Source: Certhia americana (lineage: Eukaryota > Chordata > Aves > Passeriformes > Certhiidae). Taken from it: a stretch of 64,000 nt of DNA. Below the pieces are notes generated by a model. It saw nothing but the letters and a program-made list of their open reading frames with translations. It searched no databases and was not told the DNA's origin. A program made the translations under genes and the position numbers. Each line of letters starts with the position of its first letter. Position 1 is the stretch's first letter. The stretch is from assembly GCA_018697195.1 (NCBI GenBank), contig JAGMWU010000044.1:514838-578837 (forward strand). The letters are read 5' to 3'. Below are positions 29,238-41,894 of this stretch, one piece after another.

Positions 29238-29400
29238 TAGTGGCTTGGATGGATCATTTGGAAGGGACATTTAAAAGTCATCAGTCCTCACTGTAGTGAG
29301 CAGGGACATCTTCAACTCCATCAGGTACTCAGAGCTCCTTTCAACCTGACCTTAAATAATTCCAGGGATGGGGCATCCCTTTAGGATCTCTTTTGGTACT
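29238..29400 (-). mobile_element. CR1 LINE 3' fragment, degraded
   Basis: Matches the avian CR1 3' region read in reverse: GGAAGGGACATTTAAAAGTC, GAGCAGGGACATCTTC, CAACCTGACCTTAAATAATT and CAGGGATGGGGCATCC. Many substitutions indicate an old insertion. Confidence 0.75.
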
Positions 29401-29879
29401 CAAGGTCATGGGCACGGAATCTCACAGTGTTTTCAGGACACAAACCACCCAACACTCTGCCTCTGTCCAAGCCATCACTGCCAGAACATATCCAGTTGTG
29501 TTTCACAGGCTTTTCCAGCAGTTTTGTAATTGTTCATCCCACAGATTCCCCGGGAAATATTTCCCTCCAAAGAGAAATTTCCTCTTCTGTCAAGGTGTTT
29601 GTTCTCCCCAAGCAGGTTTATTCCTGCTGCCCCTTTAGACCTGCTATTTTTGTCAAGAATCACTTAAAATCCAGCCTTTTGGATAAGATGGAAAGTGGGA
29701 AACTTCCAAAACAAATTTTAACTAAAGGAGCTGGAATAAAAAAATAAAATCCTTGCAATCTTTTTATCATGTAGTATTTTCACATCTCTAATTGTGTTCC
29801 ATGAAATTTCAATCCTCACGCTCTTTGCTGGCAAACTATTTTTAAGTTCTCTTGGAAAATTCTTTGTTGGCTGTGGAGC

Positions 29880-30060
29880 TGGGTTTGGGGAGTGAATAAT
29901 TGCCAAGCCACGTGGGCCGTGCCATGGTCAGCTGAATATTTATCAGCAGCATTTTTTTGGTGTGGTTACTCAAGGCCCTTGTGAGTCAGATTCATACAGA
30001 GATCAAGATAAGTAAATTACTGAATGAAGGCAAAGATTTATTTTGGAATTTAAACTGAGG
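29880..30060. promoter_or_regulatory. Possible regulatory block with CACGTG E-box
   Basis: Unique sequence with GAATAATTGCCAAGCCACGTG, TCAGCTGAATATTTATCAGC and GATAAGTAAATTAC. The CACGTG core and A/T-rich homeodomain-like words are suggestive only. Confidence 0.22.
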
Positions 30061-30264
30061 AGCTTTTAAATCTGTTTCCATGGATATTGGGAGCTGACAA
30101 GGGTGGGAACTTGGGCACAGCTGGTGAGGACACTGGCACAAACTCCTATACCAGTAACAGCCCAAAGAAACCCTTTAACTGCATCAATCCAAACTGTGGA
30201 TTCTCAATGGAAACCTGGGAAATAACAGGTCTAAAGTATTCCTGCATTCTTTCTGCTGCCTTCA

Positions 30265-30690
30265 GGAGCTGATGTGGAGCAGAGCTCAGGCAGAGCAGAA
30301 GGAGAAATTGGGGATTTATTCCAAGGCCTCACTGCACACACCTGGGCAGCACAAGAGCCCGGCTGGCCCACACCCAAGGGCAGCCCAAAATGGGCCCAGA
30401 ATGGACGCCCGGCCACCAGGGCTCACACTTGGACAAGTTCTGCTCCAGGAGCAGCTTGGAGTTCATTGTCCAATCCCAGCTGCAGCTTAGGAAGCTCCAT
30501 CCTCCTGCTTTGTTCTTCTGCCTTCAGCCTTGCCTTTCTTCTGGGGCCTCAAAGTTGTCCTTGGTGCCCAGCTGGAGAAGGAATTGTTTTGTGTGCCTGC
30601 TCTGTGCAGAGAGCTCAGGAGCACTGAATATGAAACCTAAAAGTGCCCACCAAAACATCCCAGAGTCTGAAAAATAGAAAAACTCAAACT
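30265..30690 (-). mobile_element. Solo-LTR-like repeat, copy 1
   Basis: Read on the minus strand it shares order and sequence with the repeats at 39717-40115 and 44095-44510: CAGGCACACA then AACAATYCYTT, ATTGGACAATGAAC, AGTGTGA, GGGCTCTTGTGCTGCCC, and a terminal GGAATAAATCCC with a polyadenylation-like AATAAA followed by CTCTGCTC. A promoter-like 5' part, AATAAA near the 3' end and dispersed copies without coding sequence fit an avian endogenous retrovirus solo LTR. Exact termini and target duplications could not be fixed. Confidence 0.55.
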
Positions 30691-31276
30691 GAAGACATCA
30701 GTTCATGGTGTGTTTTGTACCCCATCAAGTTCCCATGAAATGTTTTTGCTTCAACTGCAGATTTCGCCTGTGATTTCTGAAGTTCTTTTGGACAGAAAAG
30801 GCTGGGAGCACAAACCTGTAGCAGATCCAAGGCTGGGAATAATCACTGCATTCCCAGAGTCTCTCAGGGTCCTCATTTCCCTGCTGGAAATGAGCTGGGA
30901 GAAAGAATCATCCCAGGAAATCTCCTTGTCTGTCAGACCAAGGGAATCTGTCCCCAGCTGTGAGATCAACCAAGGAATAAACCAAATTTTACCAGGGAAT
31001 ATGATTAATTTCCAGTACCTGGAGGCTTTTAAAGTGGAATTTAATCCCAATCATATGAAGTTAAACACAGGCAAATCACAGGGGTGGCATCCCATGGCTT
31101 GGATCCTGCTCGAGATCCAGGGGTATTTCTAACAAAGAGAAAATTGTGATGATCCTTTCCAATCCTAAAATCTACAAAATTGTCCTGGATCCTGCAGAAA
31201 GATGTTTATAACATTTTTCAGTCCTCTCTTTTATCCATAATCACATACAATCCCTCCTTTCTATTAGTAAAATACA

Positions 31277-31326
<50 letters not shown>

Positions 31327-31957
31327 AGAAAACTAAATAAGTCTTGCCAATTCAAGTTTCCAAAAGCCCCCAAAACACCCAACAGTTCTTAAAGCCCCTG
31401 AGTGACAGAAGCAAATTTTATTTTAAGGATTTCTTCAAAAGAGTGCAGATGCCTGAAGGATTGTGTAAATATTTCCTGTTGTGAGCAGCCCTTTAAAGCT
31501 TGAAGGATAAACACATATTCACAATATATAAAAATGTCTCTACTCGTGCACGAATGGCCGTGCAGAACACTAAGTTGCACATCATTACTTTAGAAGCAGC
31601 ACAAAAATGGCTCTTTATGATCTTTGTGTTTGGGAAAAAACCCAAAGCCCATCAAATTTGAGATCACACAGCACTTACAAACTGAAAGTGCAAAATATGG
31701 ACTGTGAGCGTGTCTTATTTATAAATACGTGCTCTGAAATTCAGAATGGGCACTTTATTTTTACATCCAAGGCACAAGGGGACATTGTTTTTCAGCAGAC
31801 ACTCAAGGCAGCTCTCTGGCAAGATTAATCCTCAAAATGACCAATAATACAGATAATTTGAATAGCACCATTGAGAGGGAGGCAGCTCTGAGGGAGCCTC
31901 TGGCTCTGCCCCGTTTGGGGGAGTGTTCTTTGATAAAATTATTTATTGCTGCCACAG
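30691..31957. other. Intergenic with an (AT)n microsatellite
   Basis: No gene recognised. Perfect AT dinucleotides at 31281-31322. A possible CR1 remnant near 31145-31170 (TGATGATCCTTTCCAATCC) is too short to call. Confidence 0.65.
31281..31322. repeat. (TA)n microsatellite
   Basis: About 21 perfect TA units. Confidence 0.98.
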
Positions 31958-32012
31958 AGGATGCTCCTTGTGGGTCCCTTCCAGCTTGGCTTGTTCTGGG
32001 ATTCTGTGGAAG
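31958..32012 (+). mobile_element. CR1 LINE 3'-end fragment
   Basis: CTCCTTGTGGGTCCCTTCCA, GCTTGGCTTGTTCTGGGATT and CTGTGG match the end of an avian CR1 element in plus orientation, including the ATTCTGTGG-type tail. Confidence 0.75.
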
Positions 32013-32409
32013 ATAAGACACATCCCCTGGGGGTGGGAGAAAGCAGGGAAACCTCTGGAAAAAATTCCCCTCCTCTTATTTTAGGTGTTTACCCAAGTTA
32101 AGGAAGGAGTGTGGGCACCTCTGTGGGTACACTGGGATTCCTCAGAGCCCCTCACCAGGCATTTTCCTTGAGATCCCCTCCTTCTTTCCAGGGATGAGCC
32201 TCGCCTTCCTCACCTCCTTCCACCAGGGAAGTTTTTCTGCTCCATTAAATATCTATTCCATGCCCGTGTTTTGGGAGAAGACCATCCATCCATTAAGAGA
32301 ACAGGCAGTTAGGATGAGAAATGCTAATGTATTTTGGAGTCTGTTGACTGAGGCCTCTGTGCAGGCAGAAAAAACTCCTAATTTTAAGTGGTCTCCCCAC
32401 TGCTGGGAC

Positions 32410-32930
32410 TGCTGACATGATTAAAATGAAGCGCAGGTTCCAGGCCCTGCCTGAATCAAAGTTTAAACGAGATTGGAAATGGTTGCTTGACTTTACATCA
32501 CATTAACATTAGCAATTTCCTGGCTATTGTTTTTCTTTCCCCACAGTGGTGACTTTTCCAAAATAGATCCCTCATCTGACTGTAAAGGTAAATGAAAATC
32601 AGGCCCATTAAATTTACTGTCTGTAAAGCACTAATGCCTAACAAACAGTATCTTTACATTTAGATGGCGTTTTTATCCTGAGGAATCTCAAATCACTCCA
32701 TAAAAACCCTGACCTTGATCCTAAAGTCATTTCCATCTATGAGCAACTTTTATATTGAGTATTGAGTGGGATTGCACCAAAATGTATAATTACTTATAGG
32801 CATATTGAATTTCTTAATATATAAGTGTCAGTCTGGGAAATTATTATGAAGTATCCACATTATACATAAAAATTAAGATGTTAAATAAAGGATTCAACCA
32901 GATTTCATGCTCTTTATCCCACACCAAGTA
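32410..32930. promoter_or_regulatory. Candidate conserved non-coding element, SIM2 upstream
   Basis: Unique A/T-rich block about 14.5 kb above the SIM2 start codon, with TTTACATCACATTAACATTAG, GCCCATTAAATTTACTG, GCACTAATGCC and ATAATTACTTATAGG. It lacks repeats and coding signs. Confidence 0.33.
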
Positions 32931-32989
32931 ATATTTCTGGTCTGCATTCTCACAGCTGTTGCCTCCCTCCTTTTTCAAAGGAATGCAAG

Positions 32990-33240
32990 CAATTCCAGGA
33001 TTTATTGGCAACTGTCACAGGAAAAGTGTTAATGAAAATCAGAGCTGCGAGTCACATAAATGAGGCATCATTTGAGGGGTTTTTTTCATGTTTGAGTCTC
33101 GAATCCTGGAAATGCCAGATTAAAATGCACTAAGCACGTGATGACATCTGGCTGCTTGGCCAAATTTCATCGTTCTGTTATGTTGGCTAATCTGATGAAA
33201 AGGTAAAGTTGAATAAATCCAGAACAATATCACTCATAGC
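32990..33240. promoter_or_regulatory. Candidate conserved non-coding element with CACGTGATGACA motif
   Basis: Contains TAAGCACGTGATGACATCTG, an E-box directly joined to a TGACATCTG (MEIS-like) word, plus GTGTTAATGAAAATC and GGCTAATCTGATG. It may form one cluster with the preceding block. Conservation is untested. Confidence 0.33.
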
Positions 33241-36200
33241 TGTAACTCCTGTAAATCCTCCCTGACTGCAGACTCTACTCAAAATACCCAGATGAGGCAG
33301 CTCTGGTTTAGGAACCAGCTTCTCTCAGGCTGTCCTAAAATTATTATTATTATTATTATTAAGTTTTGCAGCATTTTTTCAAGTTCACCACTCTCTTGGC
33401 TGTAGCTCTTGTCTCTGTGCATAAATTACAAAAAAAAACCACTTTTTTTTTTTTTTTTTTTCTAGTTCTATATTTTTTCCTCATTCTAATTCTAATTGCT
33501 GTGCTATAGGAGCACAAGATTTAAAAGAGTCTTTTGTATCAGAAAGCTGAGCCTTTTTTTCTTGCAGACATTTACATTTTTAGGCTTTTCACTGCAGCAC
33601 AAACACAGACAGGTAAAGTTTTAGCCTATTTTCAATGCCCCAATCCTACAGCCAGTAAGTGTCTCTCACTTTCCAGGTGTTTTCCAGTCCCTACATGCCA
33701 AGCTCAGAGGGAATTGCCTTGTAGGCAGCTATTTAAATAAATTTTTTAAGGAATAATCAAAGAAAAACTGATTTTTCTATAATCAGGGTCCTTTTAAATC
33801 AGCAAATCTCCCATCACGAGCTAAAATCCTGCTCTGTGTGCAACACTCAATGCTCTCATAAGGAAAGTCTTGACCTCATAATTTTTAAAGCAAGATATAA
33901 AAGAAAGATTCTTCTCTCTCTTTTTTTTATTTTTTCGTTCATCTTAACCTTTGACAGCCCTGCCTGTGTTTGGCTCAGTGTGGGATTTGCTGTTTTCCTC
34001 TTGTTGGACAACATTGCTCCTGCTGGGAAAGATCCTGAGGTGAGAAATTTGGGGAAAAAAACCCACTTTTCTCTCTCTTCCTCTCCTTCAGTCAGGATTT
34101 TGTCCAGTGCCACACATTCCCCCCGAAATGTTGACAACATCAAATGTTTGTCTTCTAGAAATTCAGTGGAATAAAATTTTGCCATTATTTACTATGCACT
34201 GGACAACAAGGGTGCTCAGGTTTTTATTTTACTACGCTGTGAAAAAACCCTGCTTTTATTCAAGAGAAACATTTGATGTTATTGTATCCTCTCCCTTCAC
34301 TCCAGCAGAAAAATTATTTGCCAGATTCTTCCAGATAAAATGTCTTCTTCATTTTCCTTCTATTCCCCAGAACTTCACACACCACAGAAAATCCCCTTGT
34401 GTGTCTGGAGGGCTCTGTCTGTACTCAGCCCTGGCACAAGGGCTGGATAAATGCTGATTATTCTCCTCAAGCCCTTCTCATTATTCTATTTAAGTCCTGA
34501 TCACTCAGCATGGTGTGAAGATAAGATAAAAATCAGCTTTATTTCTTATTCTGAGAAAAGCTGACATCAGGATCAATAAATCCTGACAGAAGCTATTAAC
34601 ATTTTAATGAGTTACTCAATAATATTCTAAAGATGTGCTGGCAAGTCAAGCCTCCTTTGATTAAGGACAAATTTCTTAGACTACTGTAAATATATATTTC
34701 AAGGCCCAGAATGCAAAGCTGTCACTTATCAATCAAGAAAAAAGGGCAAAAGTCAGGGTTAAAGGAACTGGGGAAGGGGCTGCCCACATGATTATGATGA
34801 TTACTGTACACGATGGAACTTTTTAAGATGCCATTCATCTTAACCAAACAGAACAAAATATTAATTTTGGGCTTCTTTGGTTGTCACACAACTGAAGGTG
34901 CATCCATGGATTCCTTCTACAATGTCCAGAAATCCCACAATGTTGGGAGACGTTGGATGTGGTTGAGTGGAAAAATAAATAAAAAGAGAGAAAATCAGGT
35001 GAACAGGAAAAAAAAAAAAAAGGGTCTGTGCAAACTCTGCTGAGCCTGAGGGAGCCACCAGGGTGAAATGTTCTTGTCCAAGGGTGAGTTCTGCCCTTTA
35101 ATTCCACTAAAATCAGGATTTGACCTAAAGGAGAGGTGCTGCCTGACAGGGTATTCAAAGTTGCAATAAATTTGCTGTCAGGGTCATGTTATTGAGCATA
35201 ATGCCAATAACTTTCAGGAAAAATCCTGCCTGGGATTCCATGCTTGCAGAATATTGACCTGAGAGCATTTTAATAAACAAATCTGAGCCTTTGGACAGCA
35301 AGCCAGAGGTGACTTTTCCAACAGAGTCAATCCAAGGGGATCCAAAATGCTGCAACAAAGCTGGGCACAGGACAGGGATGGAGGAATTAGGAACTGGGGA
35401 CAGCTGGGTAGGACCCCAAAAAAATCCCATTAGCAACTCTTCCCTGTAAATTTGTGCATATGGAAACAGGAAACAGCTCCTTCTGGCTCCCAAGGAGAGC
35501 AATCTTTGATTTCAGGAGGGTTGCTCCAAGCTGGAGATGAAATTCTCCTCAAACAGAAAGGAAAAGCACAGAAGTGGCAGCAAAATTTTGTGTCATCGAT
35601 GATAAACTCTTTGAAGGTGGTTCTGACACATGAGTTTATAGCTTGTAGTGAAAGAAATACATGCAAGAGATGCAAAAAATCCTCTTTCTGCACCAGAAAA
35701 CCCAGGGAATTGAAGGTCTGGAGTTTGATCACCACAATTCTTAGAGTTCCTAAAATATAAATTTAAATGGAGACTCAGAATTGTCTCCATCCAGCACTCT
35801 GATGCTTTACAATGAAGAAAAATTCCTGTTAAGGAAAACTAAGAGTAGAAAGAAAAACTTTAAAAGGGTGAAAATTTTGCATAATTTGGGTAATCTACAC
35901 AAGATTTTCTCTTGATGAAAATGTTCCAATCAATCATCTCCTGGTAACTTCTCCCAGACATCCTGCTCTAAAATGAGGACTGAGAGGACTTCACACACAA
36001 GGAGGTCATGAGGCTCTGCAGTAAATTGACCTCCATCCACAGCAGAGGGAAATATTCCAGATTTCTCCTCTTCGTGCTTTCTATATATAAATTACATCTC
36101 TAACGTGTGTGCATGTGCATAAACAAAACAGAAGAGACCCCAGGATTCCAGGACTAAATGAATAATGTTGGTATTCATAAATAATTCAACAACTGAGGCT

Positions 36201-37874
36201 TTGTTGCCACCAAGTTGCTGTTGGCACTCACCAATAGACAGGACATTTATTTACCTCTCGGTGCCTCGTGATATAAACCAGCATTTATGGGGCTGAGCCT
36301 TGACAACAAAACCTCTGGGAGAGTCCTAAAAGCCACTTCAGTACCTTGGGCAGGTGGCAAAGGGGTGGATTCACCCAAACCCACTGATGTACTCTTTGTT
36401 TTAATTTTTTAAAAAAATTTTGGTCAGGCATCACTTGTAAGTACCAACAGTCAGCGATCATTTCATATGCAGCTGTGTTTTTTTAATCAGTGTTTTGACT
36501 GATTGTCAAGACCTTTTCAGATATTTTGAAAGGATTGTCTGTGCTGAAGATTTGCTTGGGGAAGCAGACTGGTTTGGGGGGATTTATTCTTTATTTCTGC
36601 TGAAGTTATTGCACTGAAAGAGATCATCCACATCATCCATGGGCAAGAAACCAGCTCATGTAAAGCCTGAAAATCATCTAGCTTGTCCCCCTATCAGCTC
36701 AAGGGTGTTGAAAACCCTAAAATCCCTCCTTGAGCAAGTGGCCACAGTGGCTGCCAACCCCTCAGAGCTGCTCAGGTTGGGTTCAGCCCCTTCCTGGGAG
36801 CTGCTGAATAATTCCATGTATAATGCATGAATCCCTGCGTTCCTGGGCGAGCAGCACCTGATTAGAACACCCCAGTCCTGCTTAAGCCACCCTTGAAGGC
36901 TTTTTTTGTGTGTGTGTGACCCAGCAAACAGTGGCTCTGTCACCAGGGGAGCGTCTGGGCAGCCCTGGCACAACCTGGGGGCTCAGAAGTGCTTCAGCTG
37001 CTGAATTGGGGCACAAAGAGGCTTTTTGGGCTCTGCAACCTCTTGCTCTTTTTCGAGCCGGGGTGACAAAAGGGGTGGGTGACCTCTGGCTGTGTCAGTG
37101 AAAGGAACAACAGCCCGGGTTAAGAGCCCAAAGCCCCCAAAAGGAGCCAAATGCATGACAAGCTGCTCTTTAAAGCTTTTTTTTTCACTCCAGCAGCAGC
37201 GAACTGGGGAGGCAGGAGAACCAGGGCTGGCCCTGAGCCACGAGGGAAGGCAGAGAAAACATCCAAAGGGTGTTTGACACCCAGGTTAGGCTCAGTTCTG
37301 AGGCAGATGGGTTGTGGTGACTTCACCCTGGAAGCACAGACAGGAATAAAACTTCGTGTCCCCTCACAGATTTGTAGGTTCCTGTGAAAGTTTTGCCACA
37401 ACAACTCCTTCTCTTCTGCGGAACTTCCAAAAGAAGCAAAAATTTTGGGACTTCCCAAATGAAGTAAAATCTTCCTCTCAAAATTTTAAAGTTCTCTCAC
37501 TCACGTAGGTCTAATTTAGCTGTTACAGTTTAAAAAAAAAAAAAAATTAATTGGAAATAAAACTCAAATTCCTGCTACTGTTAACAGGCCTGTGTAAATG
37601 ACTGAAAAGCCCTGAAATATTTAACAGATTATTATGTTTATTTCCACTTTCCCCCCTAGATATTATTTCCATGTTTTCTTCTCCTGTTCATTCCAGTTTT
37701 TCTTTGCAAACCCTGATTTTTTTATCTCTGCTTATTGACATGTTTGGGGGAGGGGGGAGTGTTTTGGGGGTGTTTGTTTTTTTTTTTCTGAATTCCCTCT
37801 AAGTGACTCCTTCTGTGTTGCACAGGTGAGCAGAGCAGCTTCTGCTCCCATCCAACCCCTGAGGATATTTTTTG
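33241..37874. other. Intergenic, no gene recognised
   Basis: About 4.6 kb. Small repeats: ATT trinucleotides (33341-33361), poly-T (33443-33462), poly-A (35009-35022) and GT (36906-36919). No transposon could be named with confidence. Short open frames show no known protein features. Confidence 0.6.
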
Positions 37875-38011
37875 CTGCCCCTGGATCCCTGGCAGTGTCC
37901 CAGGCCAGGTTGGACATTGGGGCTTGGAGCAGCCTGGCACAGTGGAATGTGGAACAAAATGATCTTTCAGTTCCCTTCCAACCCCAACCATTCCAGAATT
38001 CCCTAATTCTA
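37875..38011 (+). mobile_element. CR1 LINE 3' end
   Basis: Plus orientation: CCTGGATCCCTGGCAGTGTC, CCAGGCCAGGTTGGACATTG, GAGCAGCCTGG, ATGATCTTTCAGTTCCCTTC and CAACCCCAACCATTCCAGAA, ending in the degenerate CR1 tail. Confidence 0.85.
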
Positions 38012-38661
38012 GGAGTTTTGCTTTCCCACAGCCCTGTCCTCTAACAGACCCATCTGCTCCTGCAGCCCTCCAGAACCATCTCCCCTCTGCTCTCAGCAAT
38101 GTGAAGCATTTTTGTGCCATGTTCTGGGAATTATGAGATATTTTGTGCTCTGGCAGGGTCCTGCCTCTGTGTTCAATCCTCTTCTGCCCTCTTCCTGTGG
38201 CACAGAAATAGCTGAGAGGTTTTGGCAAGAGGACACAGGTTTTTGACAGAATTTCAGGTATAATTTGATATCTTAAGGTTGGTGAAGCAAATCGATTCTC
38301 TGTTCAATTATTGGGACTGGACTTTGCCTCAGGACAGGGATCAAAGTGAGCATCCCCTGCCTGTGTTTTTTTTGCACCCAGTATTTTTGGTTTCCTGTGT
38401 AAACTGCATTTATTTTGTGTCTTTGCCTCCCTGACTTCATCATTGCATGGTCATGCTGAGTTTCTGTGCTTCTCTGGAAATCCCTGATCCAGTTTCTAAT
38501 TTGTGTTTCGGACCTGTGAAAATAATTTACCCATCTGAGTCTTCTCTACTCCATTTTTCATTCCTTTGGTTTATAACACAATTTCCATCAGGATCCTCCA
38601 CACTACCTTGAACCAATTTCCTGGGACATTGGTCCTACAAAATTTCTGACCACAGAAATGT
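38012..38661. other. Intergenic, nothing recognised
   Basis: Unique-looking DNA between two oppositely oriented CR1 fragments; no coding or repeat signature. Confidence 0.6.
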
Positions 38662-38842
38662 TAGAATCATAGAATTATAGAATGGTTTGGGTTGGCAGGG
38701 ACCTCAAAGCCCATCCAGGGACCCCTCCCACTGCCCCAGGCTGCTCCAGCCCCAATGTCCAACCTGGCCTGGGACACTGCCAGGGATCCAGGGACATCCC
38801 CAGCTGCTCTGGGAATTCAATTTCAGGGCCTCCCCACCGTCT
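38662..38842 (-). mobile_element. CR1 LINE 3' end
   Basis: Classic reverse complement of a CR1 terminus: AGAATCATAGAATTATAGAA tail, TGGTTTGGGTTGGCAGGGAC, CTCCAGCCCCAATGTCC and GGCCTGGGACACTGCCAGGG. Its tail is one of the best preserved in the window. Confidence 0.92.
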
Positions 38843-39179
38843 CATTGTTTCTATTTTGCTGCTTTTCCTTCTCCTTGATTGTGAGTTTTATCCTTTCAGT
38901 CCTCTTTCCTCAAGTCTCCTTCTGTGTGATCCAGTTCCTCCCCAGCCCCCCAAATTTCCTCAGGGAAAGTTTCCTCCCTAACAGCTTGCTTTGATCTTAA
39001 AATAAACACTCTGAAAATAAAATGGGCAAAACTGTGTCCCTCAAGTTTTCTGGACAGCTGATTTGCCTTTCTCCCCCAGAAGATGTTTGTTGTCTGTCTC
39101 TGCCCTTTCTTCAGAGCTGTCACCCTGTGTTTCTGTTTGAGACTGGCAGTGATGAGTTCCATAAACTTCGTGGGTTCAA

Positions 39180-39363
39180 ACTGAAAGTAGGGGAATTTAG
39201 GTTGGATATTGGGCAGAAATTGTTCCCTGGGAGGGTGGACAGGAGTTGGGACGGATTTCCCAGAGCAGATGTGGCTGACCCTGGATCCTTGGAAGTGTCC
39301 AAGGCCAGGTTGGACATTGGGGCTGGGAGCAGCCTGGGACAGTGGGAGGGGTCCCTGCCCAGT
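39180..39363 (+). mobile_element. CR1 LINE fragment, 3'-truncated
   Basis: Plus orientation: GGTTGGATATTGGGCAGAAA, TTGTTCCCTGGGAGGGTGG, GGAAGTGTCCAAGGCCAGGT and TTGGACATTGGGGCTGGGAG. It stops at GGTCCCTGCCCAG, before the terminal repeats. Confidence 0.88.
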
Positions 39364-39514
39364 GAATTTGAAAAATCCCAATCCACCATCATGGTTCCAC
39401 CCCTGCTCTCAGTGGCACAGGAGAACAAGGCTTCCAAAGCTTCTCTGCTGAGACTGAAGAGATTAAACCCCCCAATTTTGAAGCAGCCAAACCAGATACT
39501 TACTGAAACAACAT

Positions 39515-39705
39515 CTGTTGGACACCAGGAGCAATTTACCCATGGCAAGGGTGCTCAGGCCTTGGCAGGGGCTGCCCAGGGAGCTTTGGAGTGCCCATCC
39601 CTGCAGGTGTCCCCTGGAGGTGACACTCAGTGCTCTGGGCTGGGGACAGGGTGGGCACAGCTGGCACTGCATGGGCTGGGAGGGCTTTGCCAACCTCAGA
39701 GTGAT
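39515..39705 (+). mobile_element. CR1-like fragment
   Basis: Plus orientation: GACACCAGGAGCAATTTACC, GGGGCTGCCCAGGGAGCTTT, GGAGTGCCCATCCCTGCAGG and ACACTCAGTGCTCTGGGCTG, ending GGGCTTTGCCAACCTCAGA. Similar in content to 50580-50785. A noisy second copy is at 43870-44060. Confidence 0.7.
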
Positions 39706-39716
39706 GCCTGGAGAGG

Positions 39717-40115
39717 CTGATCAGGAGCAGAGGCTGGGCAAAGTTAAAGGAATAAAGCTGGGATTTATTAAAAGGTTTCAAAGGATCCACCTTGGGCAGT
39801 GCAAGAGCCTGGATGAGGCTACACCCAGGATGGACCCAGTCAGGAGTTTTCACACTTTTATCAGTTCTGATCCATTTCCATGTTGGGGTTCATTGTCCAA
39901 TTCCAGCTCCAGGTTCTGCAGTCCCACCCTCTCAGATTCTCCCCTCAGTTCTCTGCTCTCTGCACTTTTTGGGCCCGAGGATGTAATGTTTGTCCTTGGT
40001 TCTGGGACTGGCAAAGGATTGTTCTGTGTGCCTGAGCTGTGAGCAGAGCTTACATTTTATATGAAGTTCAGAGTTGCACACCAATGCAGTGCAGAATCTG
40101 AAAATATAAAAGCTG
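39717..40115 (-). mobile_element. Solo-LTR-like repeat, copy 2
   Basis: Minus orientation. Shares with 30265-30690 the words CAGGCACACAGAACAATCC, AATTGGACAATGAACCCC, AAGTGTGAAAACTCCTGAC, GGCTCTTGCACTGCCC and TTTAATAAATCCCAGC, then CTCTGCTCCTGATCA. The AATAAA near the 3' end supports an LTR. No gag/pol/env coding sequence is adjacent. Confidence 0.55.
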
Positions 40116-41894
40116 AAATTTAAAGCATCAAGAGATTCTGGGATTTGGGCCTGATGCTGTAAATTCATGAAAGCCAGCAGCACTTCAGCTGCATTCACTG
40201 ATGATTCCCATCTCAGAAACCACTACATTTTGGTACAAAATAAATAAATAAATGGTCTCAGGCCCCAGGGACCGGCTATCACAACTTTGATAGTTTGCAG
40301 CAGCTCACAAAATACCTGCAACTTTTGCTGTCTCCTCTTTGAGGGAAAGCTTCAGAGCCCTGGAATTACCCTTCCCCGTTTCTGGCTGCTGCTTTCCCTC
40401 CTTGCTCCCCTCCAGAAGGGCTTTTTTTGCTGTTTTTTAATGAAATAGCTGAACAAGCACCAAGTTTGCAGCGAGGCAATGGGATGGGGGTTACTAAGCA
40501 GCATTTGTAAAGAGTGGGCACTGCATGAACCCCCTCCTCCCTTTAGCTCCTGGGTGCTGTCTCACAACAGCCCCTGTTGCAGGGAAATCCTGACACCAAA
40601 ACACCAGCAAACATCAGATTTCTGCACCCACATTATGCTTTTATTACAGCACTTATTTTACTACACCACAAAATCACGGTGATGACCCTTAAATGAAAAG
40701 ATCCCAGTGCGCACTATCCAAAAAATCTAACAAAAACATTAAATACACCCCAGGAAATAAAATTTATAGTGCAGGAAAGGTTTAGTGACTTCATTGCTCA
40801 GATTACCAGCTGGATATCAGTTTCATCACCAGCAACCTCCAATTTCCTGTTGTGCTTATCACAGAATTACTGTTTTCTTTTTTTAATGTTTGCACAGCCC
40901 ATAAGGCAACAGCTACATTAAGAGTAAATACAAGGTTTGGGGGTTTTTATGATGGATTAAATGCCATGGTTGGTCTATGATAATTTAAGACATAATAATA
41001 CAAGAAAAATCAGGAACTGAATGTATATAAAACACAAATACTGATGTATGTTTTCTTTTTAACTCTTGGAAAAAGGATGATCCATAGCACTGGATGCTTC
41101 AGGATTCCTGATTTAGGTGCTGATTCGTGCCCTGGAAATGGCACAAATTTTCAATTTGTTCCTTCTCACTGACTAATAAGTGCCACCAGATCTCTGGCAG
41201 TTCATAATAATGTCATATATTCCTACAGAAACTTGTTTGCCTCTTCTGTCCTCACCTGTATGAATCAGAAACTGTCAACTTGTTATGCTTAAAAACTTCC
41301 CTGTTCATCTTAAAAAAAATCACCCAGTTCCAACCCTTGCCATGGGCAGGGAACCTTCCTTATCCCAGGTTGCTCCAAACAAAAATCAATTTTTCATTGG
41401 AAAGAAACCTCCACTGTACAGATATGCTGAGATGCAAAGCCAATATTAATGGACAAAATAAATTCAGCTTCATGAGTACATTAAGAAGCCATAAAAAATG
41501 CTGTAGTTCTATAAATGGAGGAGCCTACAGCAAATTTCTCCTCTCCTCCTGCAAGCATCAGAATCTGCTGGTTGAAAAGTAAATATTGGCTAACAGACAT
41601 TCAAACTAAAGCAATAATTACATGTGCAAGTAATTATTTCCTATTAGCAAGACCTGACTTGTTGGCTACTAAGCAGATAAAATAGTTGTGAGGTTATTTT
41701 TTTCTTTTTTTTCTCATGGGGAACAATGCAGCAGCATTCAGAAAATTTTCCTCTTTGTAGGTGAAATTTAGTTCACAAACTCACTTCACAGAGAACTTCC
41801 ACATTCTGCAGTTTGGGCAATCAGACTCCTCTTTTTGGCATTTAAACTCAGCCAGCCAGGATCAAGACTTTCTGAGCAAAGTCCAATTAATAAC
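40116..41894. other. Intergenic unique sequence
   Basis: A/T-rich, no gene recognised. A short minus-strand CR1 fragment is at 41322-41390 (CCCAGTTCCAACCCTTGCC, CCAGGTTGCTCCAAAC). It forms most of the duplicated segment. Confidence 0.65.
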
